Positions 19,857 to 29,396 of a stretch of 56,927 bases of DNA are shown piece by piece; within the stretch, counting starts at the first letter, position 1; every line of letters begins with the position of its first letter. Below the pieces are notes generated by a model, which was not told the origin of the DNA, did no database searches, and saw nothing but the letters and a program-made list of their open reading frames with translations. Made by a program: the position numbers and the translations under genes. The stretch is from Streptococcus sp. HSISM1 (GTDB taxonomy: Bacteria > Bacillota > Bacilli > Lactobacillales > Streptococcaceae): the NCBI RefSeq assembly GCF_000448565.1, contig NZ_CM002128.1, positions 1,827,368 through 1,884,294 on the forward strand, read 5' to 3'.

Positions 19857-20084
19857 ATGATTCAACTCATTGTCAATGCTTTTGTTGAGAAGGACAAGAC
19901 AGGAGCAGTCGTCGAAGTCTTATATGCTAGTAGCGATCACGAAAAAGTGAAAGCTAAGTATGAAGAGCTGACTGTTCAATATCCTGAAAACTATTTAGCC
20001 ATCTATGATGTCCCGATGGATACGGATTTGAATACACTCGATCACTATCCATCTGTGTGGATCGGGAAAGAAGAATTTGAGTAA
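19857..20084 (+). CDS. Small conserved hypothetical protein between purK and purB
   Basis: 75 aa, acidic, no signal peptide or membrane span. The start is ATG 19857, which has AGGAGGT directly upstream; the longer in-frame extension lies inside the previous gene. The protein begins IQLIVNAFVEKDKTG and includes VLYASSDHEKVKAKYEEL. A similar small gene occupies the position before purB in pneumococcus as I recall (SP_0055-like). No function is known. Translation is probably coupled to the upstream oxidoreductase gene. Confidence 0.8.
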   Translation: MIQLIVNAFVEKDKTGAVVEVLYASSDHEKVKAKYEELTVQYPENYLAIYDVPMDTDLNTLDHYPSVWIGKEEFE

Positions 20085-20138
20085 AGCGACAGTCGGTTGC
20101 TAACTGATGTAAAACATCAAAAGAAAGGAAAATTAAAC

Positions 20139-21437
20139 ATGATTGATAGATATAGCCGCCCAGAAATGGCGAACATTTGGACTGAAGAAAATAAATACCG
20201 TGCTTGGCTTGAGGTGGAAATCTTGGCTGACGAAGCCTGGGCTGAATTGGGAGAAATTCCTAAGGAAGATGTGGCTTTGATTCGCGAAAAAGCGGACTTT
20301 GACATCGACCGTATTTTGGAAATCGAGCAGCAAACTCGTCACGATGTGGTGGCTTTCACACGTGCGGTTTCTGAGACGCTTGGTGAAGAACGTAAGTGGG
20401 TTCACTATGGTTTGACTTCTACTGACGTAGTAGATACGGCCTATGGTTACCTCTACAAACAAGCCAACGACATCATCCGCAAGGACCTTGAAAACTTCCT
20501 TAACATCATTGCTGACAAAGCGAAAGAACACAAGTTCACCATCATGATGGGTCGTACGCACGGTGTGCACGCTGAGCCGACAACTTTTGGTCTTAAATTG
20601 GCAACTTGGTACAGCGAAATGAAACGGAACATCGAGCGTTTCGAGCATGCGGCTGCTGGCGTGGAAGCTGGTAAGATTTCTGGTGCGGTTGGTAACTTTG
20701 CCAACATCCCACCATTCGTTGAAAAATACGTCTGCGATAAATTGGGTATCCGTGCTCAAGAAATCTCTACACAGGTGCTTCCTCGTGACCTTCACGCTGA
20801 GTACTTTGCAGTTCTTGCTAGCATCGCAACTTCTATTGAGCGTATGGCGACTGAGATCCGTGGTCTTCAAAAATCAGAACAACGGGAAGTGGAAGAGTTC
20901 TTTGCTAAAGGTCAAAAAGGGTCTTCAGCAATGCCTCACAAACGTAACCCTATCGGTTCTGAAAACATGACAGGTCTTGCGCGTGTTATCCGTGGTCACA
21001 TGGTCACAGCTTATGAAAATGTGTCCCTTTGGCACGAACGTGATATCTCTCACTCATCAGCTGAGCGTATCATCGCACCAGACACAACCATCTTGATTGA
21101 CTACATGCTCAATCGTTTCGGAAACATCGTTAAGAACTTGACGGTCTTCCCTGAAAACATGATTCGCAACATGAACTCTACATTTGGTTTGATCTTCAGC
21201 CAACGTGCGATGTTGACTTTGATTGAAAAAGGGATGACCCGTGAGCAAGCTTACGACCTTGTTCAACCAAAGACTGCCCAATCATGGGATAACCAAGTAG
21301 ACTTCAAACCACTTCTTGAAGCAGATCCAGAAGTGACTTCTCGTCTCACTCAAGAAGAAATCGACGAAATCTTCAACCCAAGCTACTACACCAAACGGGT
21401 GGATGAAATTTTTGAACGCATCGGTTTGGGTGACTAA
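20139..21437 (+). CDS. purB: Adenylosuccinate lyase PurB
   Basis: 432 aa. It splits SAICAR to AICAR and adenylosuccinate to AMP. Fumarase/aspartase fold: [18 protein letters not shown] at the N-terminus, [23 protein letters not shown] with the catalytic His, and the mobile signature loop [16 protein letters not shown]. The chosen ATG has AAAGGAAA upstream. The frame upstream to 20097 lacks a ribosome site. It is the last gene of the purine cluster and ends before a terminator. Confidence 0.97.
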   Translation: MIDRYSRPEMANIWTEENKYRAWLEVEILADEAWAELGEIPKEDVALIREKADFDIDRILEIEQQTRHDVVAFTRAVSETLGEERKWVHYGLTSTDVVDTAYGYLYKQANDIIRKDLENFLNIIADKAKEHKFTIMMGRTHGVHAEPTTFGLKLATWYSEMKRNIERFEHAAAGVEAGKISGAVGNFANIPPFVEKYVCDKLGIRAQEISTQVLPRDLHAEYFAVLASIATSIERMATEIRGLQKSEQREVEEFFAKGQKGSSAMPHKRNPIGSENMTGLARVIRGHMVTAYENVSLWHERDISHSSAERIIAPDTTILIDYMLNRFGNIVKNLTVFPENMIRNMNSTFGLIFSQRAMLTLIEKGMTREQAYDLVQPKTAQSWDNQVDFKPLLEADPEVTSRLTQEEIDEIFNPSYYTKRVDEIFERIGLGD

Positions 21438-21471
21438 TCGCAACGAAAAACGGGAATTTGAAAAATAGACG

Positions 21472-21502
21472 AAAAGAAGCAGAGTAATCTGCTTCTTTTT
21501 TA
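21472..21502 (+). terminator. Terminator after purB
   Basis: AGAAGCAGA pairs with TCTGCTTCT, followed by six T. It ends the purine operon. Confidence 0.85.
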
Positions 21503-21590
21503 AACTTTTTATAGCCAAACTATCACTAATTATATATATTTTTAAAGAGGCCTTTAGAAATCGTTTTCAACATGTTATACTGAACCTATA

Positions 21591-21618
21591 AAAAAGACCG
21601 AGGTGTCTCAGTCTTTTT
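21591..21618 (-). terminator. Terminator of the GntR regulator gene
   Basis: AAAAAGACCGAG and CTCAGTCTTTTT form an imperfect stem directly downstream of the regulator stop codon. Confidence 0.65.
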
Positions 21619-21623
21619 GGTTC

Positions 21624-22340
21624 TTAGTGATCGCGACTACAGGAGATGAACTTGATCTTGTAGTAGTCACCGCGTTTATAGGTTTCCGTGTATTCAAGGA
21701 TTTGGCCAGTCGCTTCTAGCTTGGTCGTCTTCACTTGTTTGACCGTTGGGAAATTTTCGTCGATCTTTAATACTTTGGCCACCTTGCTAGGTGTAGGGAA
21801 GACGATTTCGTTGACTTCTTCGAAGTGCTCATCATTCATATGAATGTGGTAGTCTTCTTTGAAGCGATCATAGATAGAGCTATAGTATTCCAAATTTGGA
21901 TAGTTTGGATTGATGTATTGTTCAGGAATATAGGTTTGGTGGAAGATATACGTATCATCCTCTATTTGACGAGTCCGTTCGATCTTATAGTAGAATTGCG
22001 TTGGATTGAGGCCTAGTTTGTCTAGGATGTTCAAGGTATTTCCGCGTTTAATAGAGAGAACTTTGACTTTGGCCTTTTGGATGGGGAAAGTTTCAACATC
22101 TGAAAACTCAACCAGTTTGTGTTTTCGAGCACGAGAAACAAAGGTCCCTTTTCCTTGCTGGCGGACAATGTAACCATCGGCAGCGAGGTCGTTCAAAGCA
22201 CGGACAACGGTGATAGAGCTGACATCATAAATTTTAATGAGTTCAGCTTCCGTATAAAATTTATCTCCATTTTCAAATTTTCCTGAGATAATTTGTTGCT
22301 TCAATTCATCTTTGATGTGTTGGTACTTTGGAATTGCCAT
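21624..22340 (-). CDS. bgaR: GntR/HutC-family repressor of the beta-galactosidase operon
   Basis: 238 aa. The N-terminal winged helix-turn-helix (residues 1-70) contains FYTEAELIKIYDVSSITVVRALNDLAADGYIVRQQGKGTFV in segments typical of GntR. The C-terminal UTRA ligand domain (about 85-235) includes TRQIEDDTYIFHQTYIPEQYI. HutC-type regulators bind a sugar phosphate and release DNA. It is divergent from bgaC with 132 bp between starts, and a perfect inverted repeat overlaps the bgaC promoter, so it most likely controls that operon. The name follows the equivalent pneumococcal locus. Confidence 0.85.
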   Translation of the reverse strand: MAIPKYQHIKDELKQQIISGKFENGDKFYTEAELIKIYDVSSITVVRALNDLAADGYIVRQQGKGTFVSRARKHKLVEFSDVETFPIQKAKVKVLSIKRGNTLNILDKLGLNPTQFYYKIERTRQIEDDTYIFHQTYIPEQYINPNYPNLEYYSSIYDRFKEDYHIHMNDEHFEEVNEIVFPTPSKVAKVLKIDENFPTVKQVKTTKLEATGQILEYTETYKRGDYYKIKFISCSRDH

Positions 22341-22403
22341 AGTGCTACCTCTCTTTAGATTTCTCTTATGTAACCTTATTTTAACATATTTTTTACAAAA
22401 GTG

Positions 22404-22432
22404 TTGACATTTTTAAAATAATTTATTATATT
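22404..22432 (+). promoter_or_regulatory. bgaC operon promoter
   Basis: TTGACA (22404-22409), 17-bp spacer, TATATT (22427-22432). Near-consensus, so it needs repression when the sugar is absent. Confidence 0.85.
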
Positions 22433-22437
22433 AATAA

Positions 22438-22453
22438 ATGTAAGTGATTACAT
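22438..22453 (+). promoter_or_regulatory. Operator: GntR site or cre overlapping the bgaC start region
   Basis: ATGTAA-GTGA-TTACAT is a perfect inverted repeat just downstream of the -10 box, where a bound protein would block transcription. The inner 14 bp TGTAAGTGATTACA also match 13 of 14 positions of the CcpA cre consensus, so CcpA is an equally good candidate. Confidence 0.6.
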
Positions 22454-22472
22454 ACAAGAAAGGGAGGCGTTT

Positions 22473-24260
22473 ATGGATGTTTTTGAAATTCGCGATGATT
22501 TCTATTTAAAAGGTCAACCTTTCAAGATTTTGTCTGGAGCAATTCATTATTTTCGAATTGATCCTGCTGACTGGTATCATTCCTTGTTTAATCTAAAGGC
22601 CTTGGGGTTCAACACGGTTGAGACTTATGTGCCATGGAACGTGCATGAACCCCGCAAAGGGCAGTTTGACTTTAGTGGTCGATTGGATCTAGAGCGTTTC
22701 ATTCAAACAGCCCAGTCCCTAGGACTTTACATGATTGTAAGACCGTCGCCCTTTATCTGTGCAGAGTGGGAATTTGGTGGATTGCCAGCCTGGCTCTTGG
22801 AAGAAGATATGCGCATCCGCTCATCGGACCCAGCCTTTATCGAAGCGGTTGATCGTTATTATGATCACTTGCTTGGGTTGTTGACGTGCTACCAAGTGGA
22901 TCAGGGTGGTCCAATTCTGATGATGCAGGTTGAAAATGAATATGGCTCTTATGGAGAGGACAAAGTTTATCTGCGTGCCATTCGGGATTTGATGAAGAAA
23001 AAAGGTGTGACCTGTCCCCTCTTTACATCAGATGGTCCATGGCGAGCGACGCTAAGAGCAGGAACCTTGATCGAAGATGACCTCTTTGTGACAGGGAACT
23101 TCGGCTCCAAAGCAGCCTACAATTTTGGCCAGATGCAAGAATTCTTTGACGAATACGGCAAGAAATGGCCCTTGATGTGTATGGAATTCTGGGATGGCTG
23201 GTTTACCCGCTGGAAGGAACCCGTGATTCAAAGGGAGCCAGAAGAGTTGGCAGAAGCTGTCCATGAGGTCTTGGAGCTTGGCTCCATCAATCTCTATATG
23301 TTTCATGGCGGAACCAATTTCGGCTTTATGAATGGTTGCTCAGCTCGGGGAACGCTCGATTTGCCACAGGTGACGTCCTATGACTATGGGGCTTTGCTCA
23401 ATGAGCAGGGCAATCCGACAGAGAAGTATTATGCTATTCAAAAAATGATGGCGACCTATTATTCGGAATACCCACAGCAAGAACCGCTCATCAAAGAGTG
23501 TTTGCCAGAACAAACCTTGCAATTGGCAGCCAAGACCAGTCTTTTTGGGAATCTGGACAATTTGGCTCAGGTCGAGACCAGCCTCTATCCCGAAAAGATG
23601 GAAGAGTTGGGGCAGACCACAGGTTATCTACTATATGAGACAGACCTTGAGTTGGATGCAGCGGAAGAAAAACTGCGCGTCATTGATGGTCGGGATCGGG
23701 TACAAATTTATCTAGATGATCGCCATGTAGCAACACAATACCAAACAGAGATCGGTGAAGATCTTTTTATCAAAGGAAAAAAGAAAGCGGTTACGAATTT
23801 AAAAATCTTGCTTGAGAATATGGGACGTGTCAACTACGGGCACAAGCTCTTAGCTGATAGCCAGCACAAGGGCATTCGCACAGGTGTCTGTGTGGATTTG
23901 CATTTCCACCTTCATTGGAAGCAGTACCCACTGGATTTACAAGATCTCAGTCAGCTCGATTTTTCAAAGGAATGGCAGGCAGGTGCTCCAGCTTTTTACC
24001 GATATGATTTTCAGCTGGACCAAACCCTTGACACCTATCTAGATATGACAGGATTTGGAAAGGGGGTTGCCTTTGTCAACGGCCACAACCTTGGCCGCTT
24101 CTGGGAGGTCGGACCGACCACTTCACTTTATGTGCCTCATGGTTTCCTCAAAGAAGGAGCCAATAGCCTGATCGTCTTTGAGACAGAAGGGCGTTACCAA
24201 GAGACGCTTCAACTTGTTCAACAACCTACATTCAAAGAAGTAAAGGGGGAAAACTTATGA
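22473..24260 (+). CDS. bgaC: Beta-galactosidase BgaC, glycoside hydrolase family 35
   Basis: 595 aa. It removes terminal beta-galactose (pneumococcal BgaC prefers beta-1,3 links). The TIM barrel holds YVPWNVHEP, IVRPSPFICAEWEFGGLPAW, the acid/base region QVENEYGSYG (Glu near 156) and the nucleophile region MEFWDGWFTRW (Glu near 238). C-terminal jelly-roll domains include DMTGFGKGVAFVNGHNLGRFWEVG, a galactose-binding signature. No signal peptide or sorting signal is present, so it acts inside the cell or is exported atypically. First gene of an operon with a mannose-family PTS, agaS and galM. GGGAGG is its ribosome site. It overlaps the PTS IIB gene by 4 bp. Confidence 0.94.
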   Translation: MDVFEIRDDFYLKGQPFKILSGAIHYFRIDPADWYHSLFNLKALGFNTVETYVPWNVHEPRKGQFDFSGRLDLERFIQTAQSLGLYMIVRPSPFICAEWEFGGLPAWLLEEDMRIRSSDPAFIEAVDRYYDHLLGLLTCYQVDQGGPILMMQVENEYGSYGEDKVYLRAIRDLMKKKGVTCPLFTSDGPWRATLRAGTLIEDDLFVTGNFGSKAAYNFGQMQEFFDEYGKKWPLMCMEFWDGWFTRWKEPVIQREPEELAEAVHEVLELGSINLYMFHGGTNFGFMNGCSARGTLDLPQVTSYDYGALLNEQGNPTEKYYAIQKMMATYYSEYPQQEPLIKECLPEQTLQLAAKTSLFGNLDNLAQVETSLYPEKMEELGQTTGYLLYETDLELDAAEEKLRVIDGRDRVQIYLDDRHVATQYQTEIGEDLFIKGKKKAVTNLKILLENMGRVNYGHKLLADSQHKGIRTGVCVDLHFHLHWKQYPLDLQDLSQLDFSKEWQAGAPAFYRYDFQLDQTLDTYLDMTGFGKGVAFVNGHNLGRFWEVGPTTSLYVPHGFLKEGANSLIVFETEGRYQETLQLVQQPTFKEVKGENL

Positions 24261-24733
24261 CTATTGTAGGATGCCGTATCGATGGACGTTTGATCCACGG
24301 GCAGGTAGCCAATCTTTGGACTACCAAACTAAATGTTTCACGTATCATGGTGATCGATGATGAAGTCGCTCAAAATGATATCGAAAAAAGTGGCTTGAAA
24401 CTAGCGACACCACCTGGTGTCAAGCTCAGTATCTTGCCAGTCGCAAAAGCTGCGGAAAATATCTTGGCTGGAAAATATGATAGCCAACGACTCTTTATCG
24501 TAGCTCGCAAACCTGATCGTTTCCTTCGTTTGATCGAAGCAGGCGTTCAGCTTGAAACGCTGAATGTCGGCAATATGTCTCAATCCGATGAGACCCGCGC
24601 GATTACCCGCTCGATCAATGTGGTGGACGCGGACGTGGAAGACTTCAACAAGATCCACGAAAAAGGTGTGAAAATTACGTCTCAGATGGTGCCAAACGAC
24701 ACTGCAGAAGACTTTATGAAGTTATTAAAGTAA
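24257..24733 (+). CDS. PTS mannose-family EIIB component
   Basis: 158 aa. It carries phosphate from EIIA to the sugar. The phosphorylated His is H14 in GCRIDGRLIHGQVANLW, the family signature. It is translationally coupled to bgaC (ATGA). With the three following genes it forms a complete EIIB-EIIC-EIID-EIIA set, equivalent to the pneumococcal PTS next to bgaC, which is thought to import galactose-containing disaccharides or N-acetylgalactosamine. Specificity here is inferred. Confidence 0.93.
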   Translation: MTIVGCRIDGRLIHGQVANLWTTKLNVSRIMVIDDEVAQNDIEKSGLKLATPPGVKLSILPVAKAAENILAGKYDSQRLFIVARKPDRFLRLIEAGVQLETLNVGNMSQSDETRAITRSINVVDADVEDFNKIHEKGVKITSQMVPNDTAEDFMKLLK

Positions 24734-24759
24734 AAGAAAATTTTTAGGAGGAAATTGTC

Positions 24760-25674
24760 ATGATACAATGGTGGCAAATTTTACTACTTACTTTGTACTC
24801 AGCTTATCAAATCTGTGATGAGTTGACGATTGTTTCATCAGCAGGCTCACCAGTCTTTGCTGGTTTCATTACAGGACTTGTTATGGGGGATTTAGGAACA
24901 GGTCTCTTTATCGGAGCTTCTCTTCAATTGACAGTACTCGGTGTTGGTACTTTTGGTGGAGCTTCTCGTATTGACGCAACATCTGGTGCCGTTCTTGCAA
25001 CTGCCTTCTCAGTAGCGCAAGGCATTAAACCAGAAATTGCGATTTCAACTATTGCCGTTCCCGTAGCTGCTCTCTTGACTTATGCAGATATCCTTGGCCG
25101 TATGAGTACTACTGCCTTTGCACACCGTATTGATGCGGCAATCGAACGCTTTGATTATAAAGGAATTGAACGCAACTACCTTCTTGGTGCGGTTCCTTGG
25201 GCTCTCTCTCGTGCCCTTCCAGTCTTCTTGGCTCTTGCCTTTGGTGGTGCTTTTGTCCAATCTGTTGTTGACTTTGTTGCAAAATATCAATGGTTTGCAA
25301 ACGGCTTGACACTTGCAGGTCGCATGCTCCCTGGTCTTGGTTTTGCAATCTTGCTTCACTACTTGCCTGTGAAACGTCACCTTCACTATCTTGCCCTTGG
25401 TTTTGGCTTGACAGCGATGTTGACAGTGCTTTACAGCAATGTTCAAAGTGTTGGTGCTGCAATTTCTTCTATGCTTGGAACAGATGCTTTTGCAAAACTT
25501 CCAAAAGAACAAATGGTTGCTTTCACAAACAACTTCAAATCTGTATCTATGATCGGGGTTGCCATCATCGGTATCTTCCTTGCAGTGCAACACTTTAAAA
25601 ACAGCCAACGTACAGTTGTAGCTGCTCCAGCAAGCAATGTAGAAAGCGGGGAAATTGAAGATGACGAATTCTAA
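24760..25674 (+). CDS. PTS mannose-family EIIC component
   Basis: 304 aa integral membrane protein with about eight hydrophobic segments. The family pattern is visible in ALYS-type start LLLTLYSAYQICDEL, AGFITGLVMGDLGTGLFIGA and LGVGTFGGASRIDATSGAV. It forms the sugar pathway together with EIID. The C-terminal end is acidic (ESGEIEDDEF) and overlaps the EIID gene by 14 bp. AGGAGG lies before the start. Confidence 0.92.
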   Translation: MIQWWQILLLTLYSAYQICDELTIVSSAGSPVFAGFITGLVMGDLGTGLFIGASLQLTVLGVGTFGGASRIDATSGAVLATAFSVAQGIKPEIAISTIAVPVAALLTYADILGRMSTTAFAHRIDAAIERFDYKGIERNYLLGAVPWALSRALPVFLALAFGGAFVQSVVDFVAKYQWFANGLTLAGRMLPGLGFAILLHYLPVKRHLHYLALGFGLTAMLTVLYSNVQSVGAAISSMLGTDAFAKLPKEQMVAFTNNFKSVSMIGVAIIGIFLAVQHFKNSQRTVVAAPASNVESGEIEDDEF

Positions 25675-26482
25675 GAACTACAAACTCACTAAAGAGGATT
25701 TTAAACAAATCAACAAACGTAGCCTCTTCACCTTCCAATTGGGTTGGAACTACGAACGGATGCAGGCTTCTGGTTACCTTTACATGCTTCTTCCACAATT
25801 GCGGAAAATGTATGGAGACGGCACACCTGAATTGAAAGAAATGATGAAATTGCATACGCAATTCTTCAATACTTCTCCATTCTTCCACACCATTATCACT
25901 GGTTTTGATTTGGCTTTGGAAGAAAAAGATGGTGTCAACTCTAAAGATGCGGTTAACGGGATCAAGACAGGTCTCATGGGACCATTTGCCCCTCTTGGAG
26001 ACTCTATCTTTGGATCTTTGGTTCCAGCTATTATGGGATCGATTGCAGCAACCATCGCATCACAAGGTCAACCATGGGGGATCTTCCTTTGGATTGCTGT
26101 AGCAGTTGCGTATGATATCTTCCGTTGGAAACAGTTGGAATTTGCTTATAAAGAAGGTACCAACTTGATCAACAACATGCAAAGTACCTTGACAGCTTTG
26201 ATCGAAGCAGCTTCTGTACTTGGTATCTTCATGGTCGGTGCCTTGATTGCAACCATGATCAATGTGGATGTAACCTGGATGCCACACATCGGGGACAAAG
26301 CCATCGATATTCAAGACATGCTCAATTTGATCTTCCCACGCTTGGTTCCAGCTATTATCACAGGTGTGATTTACTGGTTGCTTGGACGTAAAGGAATGAA
26401 CTCAACTAAAGCCATCTTGTTGATTATCGTCGCAGCGATTGCCTTTTCTGCCTTTGGTCATTTCTGCTTCGGCATGCAATAA
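25661..26482 (+). CDS. PTS mannose-family EIID component
   Basis: 273 aa. Partner of EIIC in the membrane. Family features are FTFQLGWNYERMQASGYLY, HTQFFNTSPFFHTIITG and GLMGPFAPLGDSIFGSLVPAI, with hydrophobic segments towards the C-terminus. ATG 25661 is chosen; the frame opens two codons earlier at a TTG inside the EIIC gene. It overlaps EIIC by 14 bp with only a modest ribosome site, which fits coupled translation. Confidence 0.92.
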   Translation: MTNSKNYKLTKEDFKQINKRSLFTFQLGWNYERMQASGYLYMLLPQLRKMYGDGTPELKEMMKLHTQFFNTSPFFHTIITGFDLALEEKDGVNSKDAVNGIKTGLMGPFAPLGDSIFGSLVPAIMGSIAATIASQGQPWGIFLWIAVAVAYDIFRWKQLEFAYKEGTNLINNMQSTLTALIEAASVLGIFMVGALIATMINVDVTWMPHIGDKAIDIQDMLNLIFPRLVPAIITGVIYWLLGRKGMNSTKAILLIIVAAIAFSAFGHFCFGMQ

Positions 26483-26493
26483 TGGAGTAAGGT

Positions 26494-26898
26494 ATGGCAA
26501 AAGAGTTAGTATTGGTCAGCCATGGTCGCTTTTGTGAAGAGCTCAAAGCTAGCACAGAGATGATTATGGGGCCACAAGAATCCATCCATACGGTTGCACT
26601 CTTACCAGAAGAAGGACCAGAAGACTTTACTGCTAAATTTGAAGCAACAGTCCAAGGTCTAGAAGACTATATTGTATTTGCCGATCTCTTAGGAGGAACT
26701 CCTTGCAACACCGTGAGCCGCTTGATCCTTGAAGGACGTGCGATTGACTTATACGCAGGGATGAATCTTCCGATGGTCATCGAATTCATCAATAGCAGCC
26801 TGACTGGTAATGAAGGGGATTACCCTGAACGTGCAAAAGAAAGTATTGTCAAGGTCAATGACCTCTTGTCAAACCTTGATGATGATGAAGATGAGTAG
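26494..26898 (+). CDS. PTS mannose-family EIIA component
   Basis: 134 aa cytoplasmic protein. The phosphorylated His is H10 in LVLVSHGRFCEEL. The second conserved segment is FADLLGGTPCNTVSRL, and MNLPMVIEF follows. It accepts phosphate from HPr and passes it to EIIB. The C-terminus is strongly acidic (DDDEDE). Confidence 0.93.
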   Translation: MAKELVLVSHGRFCEELKASTEMIMGPQESIHTVALLPEEGPEDFTAKFEATVQGLEDYIVFADLLGGTPCNTVSRLILEGRAIDLYAGMNLPMVIEFINSSLTGNEGDYPERAKESIVKVNDLLSNLDDDEDE

Positions 26899-26904
26899 GT
26901 TGGT

Positions 26905-26943
26905 ATGGGAGTCTGGGAGCATCATCTCAGGCTCCTTTCCCAT
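26905..26943 (+). terminator. Intra-operon stem-loop between EIIA and agaS
   Basis: ATGGGA/TCCCAT outside and GGAGC/GCTCC inside form a long stem without a good T tract. It may attenuate or process the transcript rather than end it. Confidence 0.45.
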
Positions 26944-26981
26944 TTATCAACGTTAGATTGTAGAAAGGAACAACAGGTTCT

Positions 26982-28151
26982 ATGTTAGACTATACAAAAG
27001 AAGACTTGCAGGAACTAGGAGCAGAGATCACCACTCGTGAGATCTACCAACAACCAAGTGTTTGGAAGGAAACGGCCCGCTTGTACCAAGAAAGAAAAGC
27101 GGAAATAAAAGCTTTCTTAGAAAAAATTGGGCAAGAGCATGACTATATCAAGGTCATCTTGACAGGGGCTGGGACCTCAGCCTATGTGGGAGATACCTTG
27201 GTTCCATATTTGCAGGAAGTACATGATGAACGCCACTGGAATTTTCAATCCATTGCGACGACGGATATCGTAGCACATCCTCAAACCTATTTGAAAAAAG
27301 AGGTTCCGACGGTTTTAGTATCCTTTGCCCGGAGTGGCAATTCGCCAGAAAGTGTCGCAACCGTGCAGTTGGCCCAAGACTTGGTCGCTGAGCTTTATCA
27401 GATCACCATTACCTGTGCAGAAGAAGGAAAGCTGGCCCAGCAAGCCCACGGAGATGAGCGCAATCTCTTGCTTCTCCAACCTAAAGAAACCAATGATGCT
27501 GGCTTTGCGATGACCTCTAGCTTCACCTCCATGCTCTTGACAGCTCTCTTGGTCTTTGATCCAAGTGAGGAAGAGATCAAGGAAAAACGAGTAGAAGAGC
27601 TGGTTGATCTGTCTGAGCAAATCTTGGAGAAGGACCGTGAGGTCAAGGAAGTGGTCGATCTAGACTTTGAGCGCGTGATCTATCTGGGGGCAGGACCTTT
27701 CTTTGGCCTAGCCCATGAAGCCCAGCTCAAGATTTTGGAATTAACAGCAGGCAAAATCGCAACCATGTATGAGAGTCCTGTCGGCTTCCGTCACGGTCCG
27801 AAATCTCTCATCAATGACCAAACCCTCGTCTTGGTCTTTGGCTCCATTGATCCTTATACCCGTCAGTATGATCTGGACTTGGTTCGAGAAGTTGCAGGGG
27901 ATCAAATTGCCCGTCAAGTTGTCCTCTTGACGGATCAAGTTGCAGGGATTGAGCATGTACGGGAAGTGTTAGTAGAAGCATCAGCAGACTCACTAGATAT
28001 TTACCGTGCCTTCCCATACATTATCTATGGTCAATTGATTTCTCTCTTGACTTCGCTCAAGGTGCAAAATCGCCCAGATACGCCTTCACCGACTGGTACC
28101 GTCAATCGGGTTGTGCAAGGGGTGATCATTTATCCATTTCATAAAGAATAG
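26982..28151 (+). CDS. agaS: AgaS-type sugar isomerase/deaminase with two SIS domains
   Basis: 389 aa. SIS domains bind phosphosugars; AgaS deaminates and isomerises galactosamine-6-phosphate to tagatose-6-phosphate. The first SIS domain has LTGAGTSAYVGDTL and SFARSGNSPESVAT. The second has YLGAGPFFGLAHEAQLKILELT and SPVGFRHGPKSL. The segment RPDTPSPTGTVNRVVQGV near the end is typical of AgaS. The gene links the PTS to amino-sugar catabolism. Confidence 0.9.
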   Translation: MLDYTKEDLQELGAEITTREIYQQPSVWKETARLYQERKAEIKAFLEKIGQEHDYIKVILTGAGTSAYVGDTLVPYLQEVHDERHWNFQSIATTDIVAHPQTYLKKEVPTVLVSFARSGNSPESVATVQLAQDLVAELYQITITCAEEGKLAQQAHGDERNLLLLQPKETNDAGFAMTSSFTSMLLTALLVFDPSEEEIKEKRVEELVDLSEQILEKDREVKEVVDLDFERVIYLGAGPFFGLAHEAQLKILELTAGKIATMYESPVGFRHGPKSLINDQTLVLVFGSIDPYTRQYDLDLVREVAGDQIARQVVLLTDQVAGIEHVREVLVEASADSLDIYRAFPYIIYGQLISLLTSLKVQNRPDTPSPTGTVNRVVQGVIIYPFHKE

Positions 28152-28232
28152 CCACTAATTTTCTATAAAAAGTGGAGTGTTTCTTCTTGTGAAACTGATA
28201 CAATGGAGAAAAACAGTGAGAGGAGAAGGTTT

Positions 28233-29273
28233 GTGAAACAGTATCAAGAAAGCGTGTTTGGAGAATGGCAGAATCAAGAGGTTCGGGCTTATCGCCTCGA
28301 AAATGACAAGGGCTATCAATTATCTGTCATGACCTATGGGGCGACGATCTTAGAATATGTGACGCCTGATAAAGAAGACCAGTTTGCTAATATTATACTA
28401 GGCTTTGATCGCTTTGAGGACTATGTGGGTAATAGCCCTAAATATGGGGCTAGTATTGGTCCGGTAGCAGGCCGGATTGCAGGAGCCAGCTTTGAACTCA
28501 ATGGTCAAACCTATCGTTTGGAAGCTAATAACGGTGCCAACTGCAACCACAGTGGACCGACGGGTTGGGACAGTGCCTTGTTTAGCGTGGAGTCGGTAAC
28601 GGATCAGGAAATCACTCTGTACACAGAGCGTGCAGATGGTACCGGCGGTTTCCCTGGAAATCTCAAGATCTGGGTAACCTATGGTTTGACGGAAGATGGT
28701 GAACTCGAGATTGCCTATCGGGTAGAAACGGATCAAGATACCTTGGTCAACCCTACAAACCACAGCTATTTCAACCTATCTGGGAACTTCACCCAACCGA
28801 TCAACGACCATGTCTTTCAGATCAACCATCAAGGGCTTTACCCTATCCATCCTGACGGTGTCCCTCTTCAGACCGTGGATAGAGAAAGTCCGGTTGTCCA
28901 GCATCTCTATCAAGCTATGCTCTTGGAGGATCTTTTTAAGGACTCTGATCCGCAAATCCGCCTGGTAGAAGGATTAGACCATCCATTTGCTCTTCCAGAA
29001 GGGCATGAAAATGCTGGCTTTCTTTACCATCAGCCATCTGGACGTTTTTTGACCTTCAAGTCAGAAGCCCCAGCCTTGGTAGTGTATTCAGCCAATTTCG
29101 TAGACGAAACTGTTCATCTGCAAGGTCAACCAATGGTTCAGCACAATGGCTTGGCTCTAGAATTCCAAACAGTGCCAGATGCCATTCACAGTGACCAGGC
29201 TGAAAAGGTCATCTTGAGAGCGGGTCAAGTCTTCACTAGCAAGACCAGCTACCACGCTATCGCTAAGAAATAA
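28233..29273 (+). CDS. galM: Aldose 1-epimerase (galactose mutarotase)
   Basis: 346 aa from GTG 28233, which has AGAGGAGAAGG upstream; the earlier ATG at 28203 has no ribosome site and would add residues not expected in the family. It interconverts alpha and beta anomers of galactose. The catalytic His lies in TNHSYFNLSG and the catalytic Glu in ALEFQTVPDA. NILGFD-type and SIGPVAGRIAGASF segments are family features. Last gene of the bga operon, where it processes the galactose released by BgaC. Confidence 0.93.
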   Translation: MKQYQESVFGEWQNQEVRAYRLENDKGYQLSVMTYGATILEYVTPDKEDQFANIILGFDRFEDYVGNSPKYGASIGPVAGRIAGASFELNGQTYRLEANNGANCNHSGPTGWDSALFSVESVTDQEITLYTERADGTGGFPGNLKIWVTYGLTEDGELEIAYRVETDQDTLVNPTNHSYFNLSGNFTQPINDHVFQINHQGLYPIHPDGVPLQTVDRESPVVQHLYQAMLLEDLFKDSDPQIRLVEGLDHPFALPEGHENAGFLYHQPSGRFLTFKSEAPALVVYSANFVDETVHLQGQPMVQHNGLALEFQTVPDAIHSDQAEKVILRAGQVFTSKTSYHAIAKK

Positions 29274-29281
29274 AATGAATA

Positions 29282-29332
29282 GGGGAGGCCCAAACAAGGA
29301 TGAAAAATTCTTGATTGGAGCTCCCTCTTTTT
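29282..29332 (+). terminator. Terminator of the bga operon
   Basis: GGGGAG pairs with CTCCCT and an inner CCAA-N-CAAG pairs with CTTG-N-TTGG, followed by CTTTTTC. A long imperfect hairpin. Confidence 0.65.
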
Positions 29333-29357
29333 CTCGAAAAAAATTTTTTAGAAAAAC

Positions 29358-29390
29358 TATAAGGAAAGTTTAAGCTTCCTGTCGTATACT
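29358..29390 (+). promoter_or_regulatory. CiaR direct repeat and -10 box of small RNA gene A
   Basis: TATAAG-GAAAG-TTTAAG (29358-29374) is the CiaR-type hexamer direct repeat with 5-bp spacing. Exactly 10 bp later lies TATACT (29385-29390). This geometry is the known arrangement of CiaR-activated promoters. Confidence 0.8.
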
Positions 29391-29396
29391 AATACC

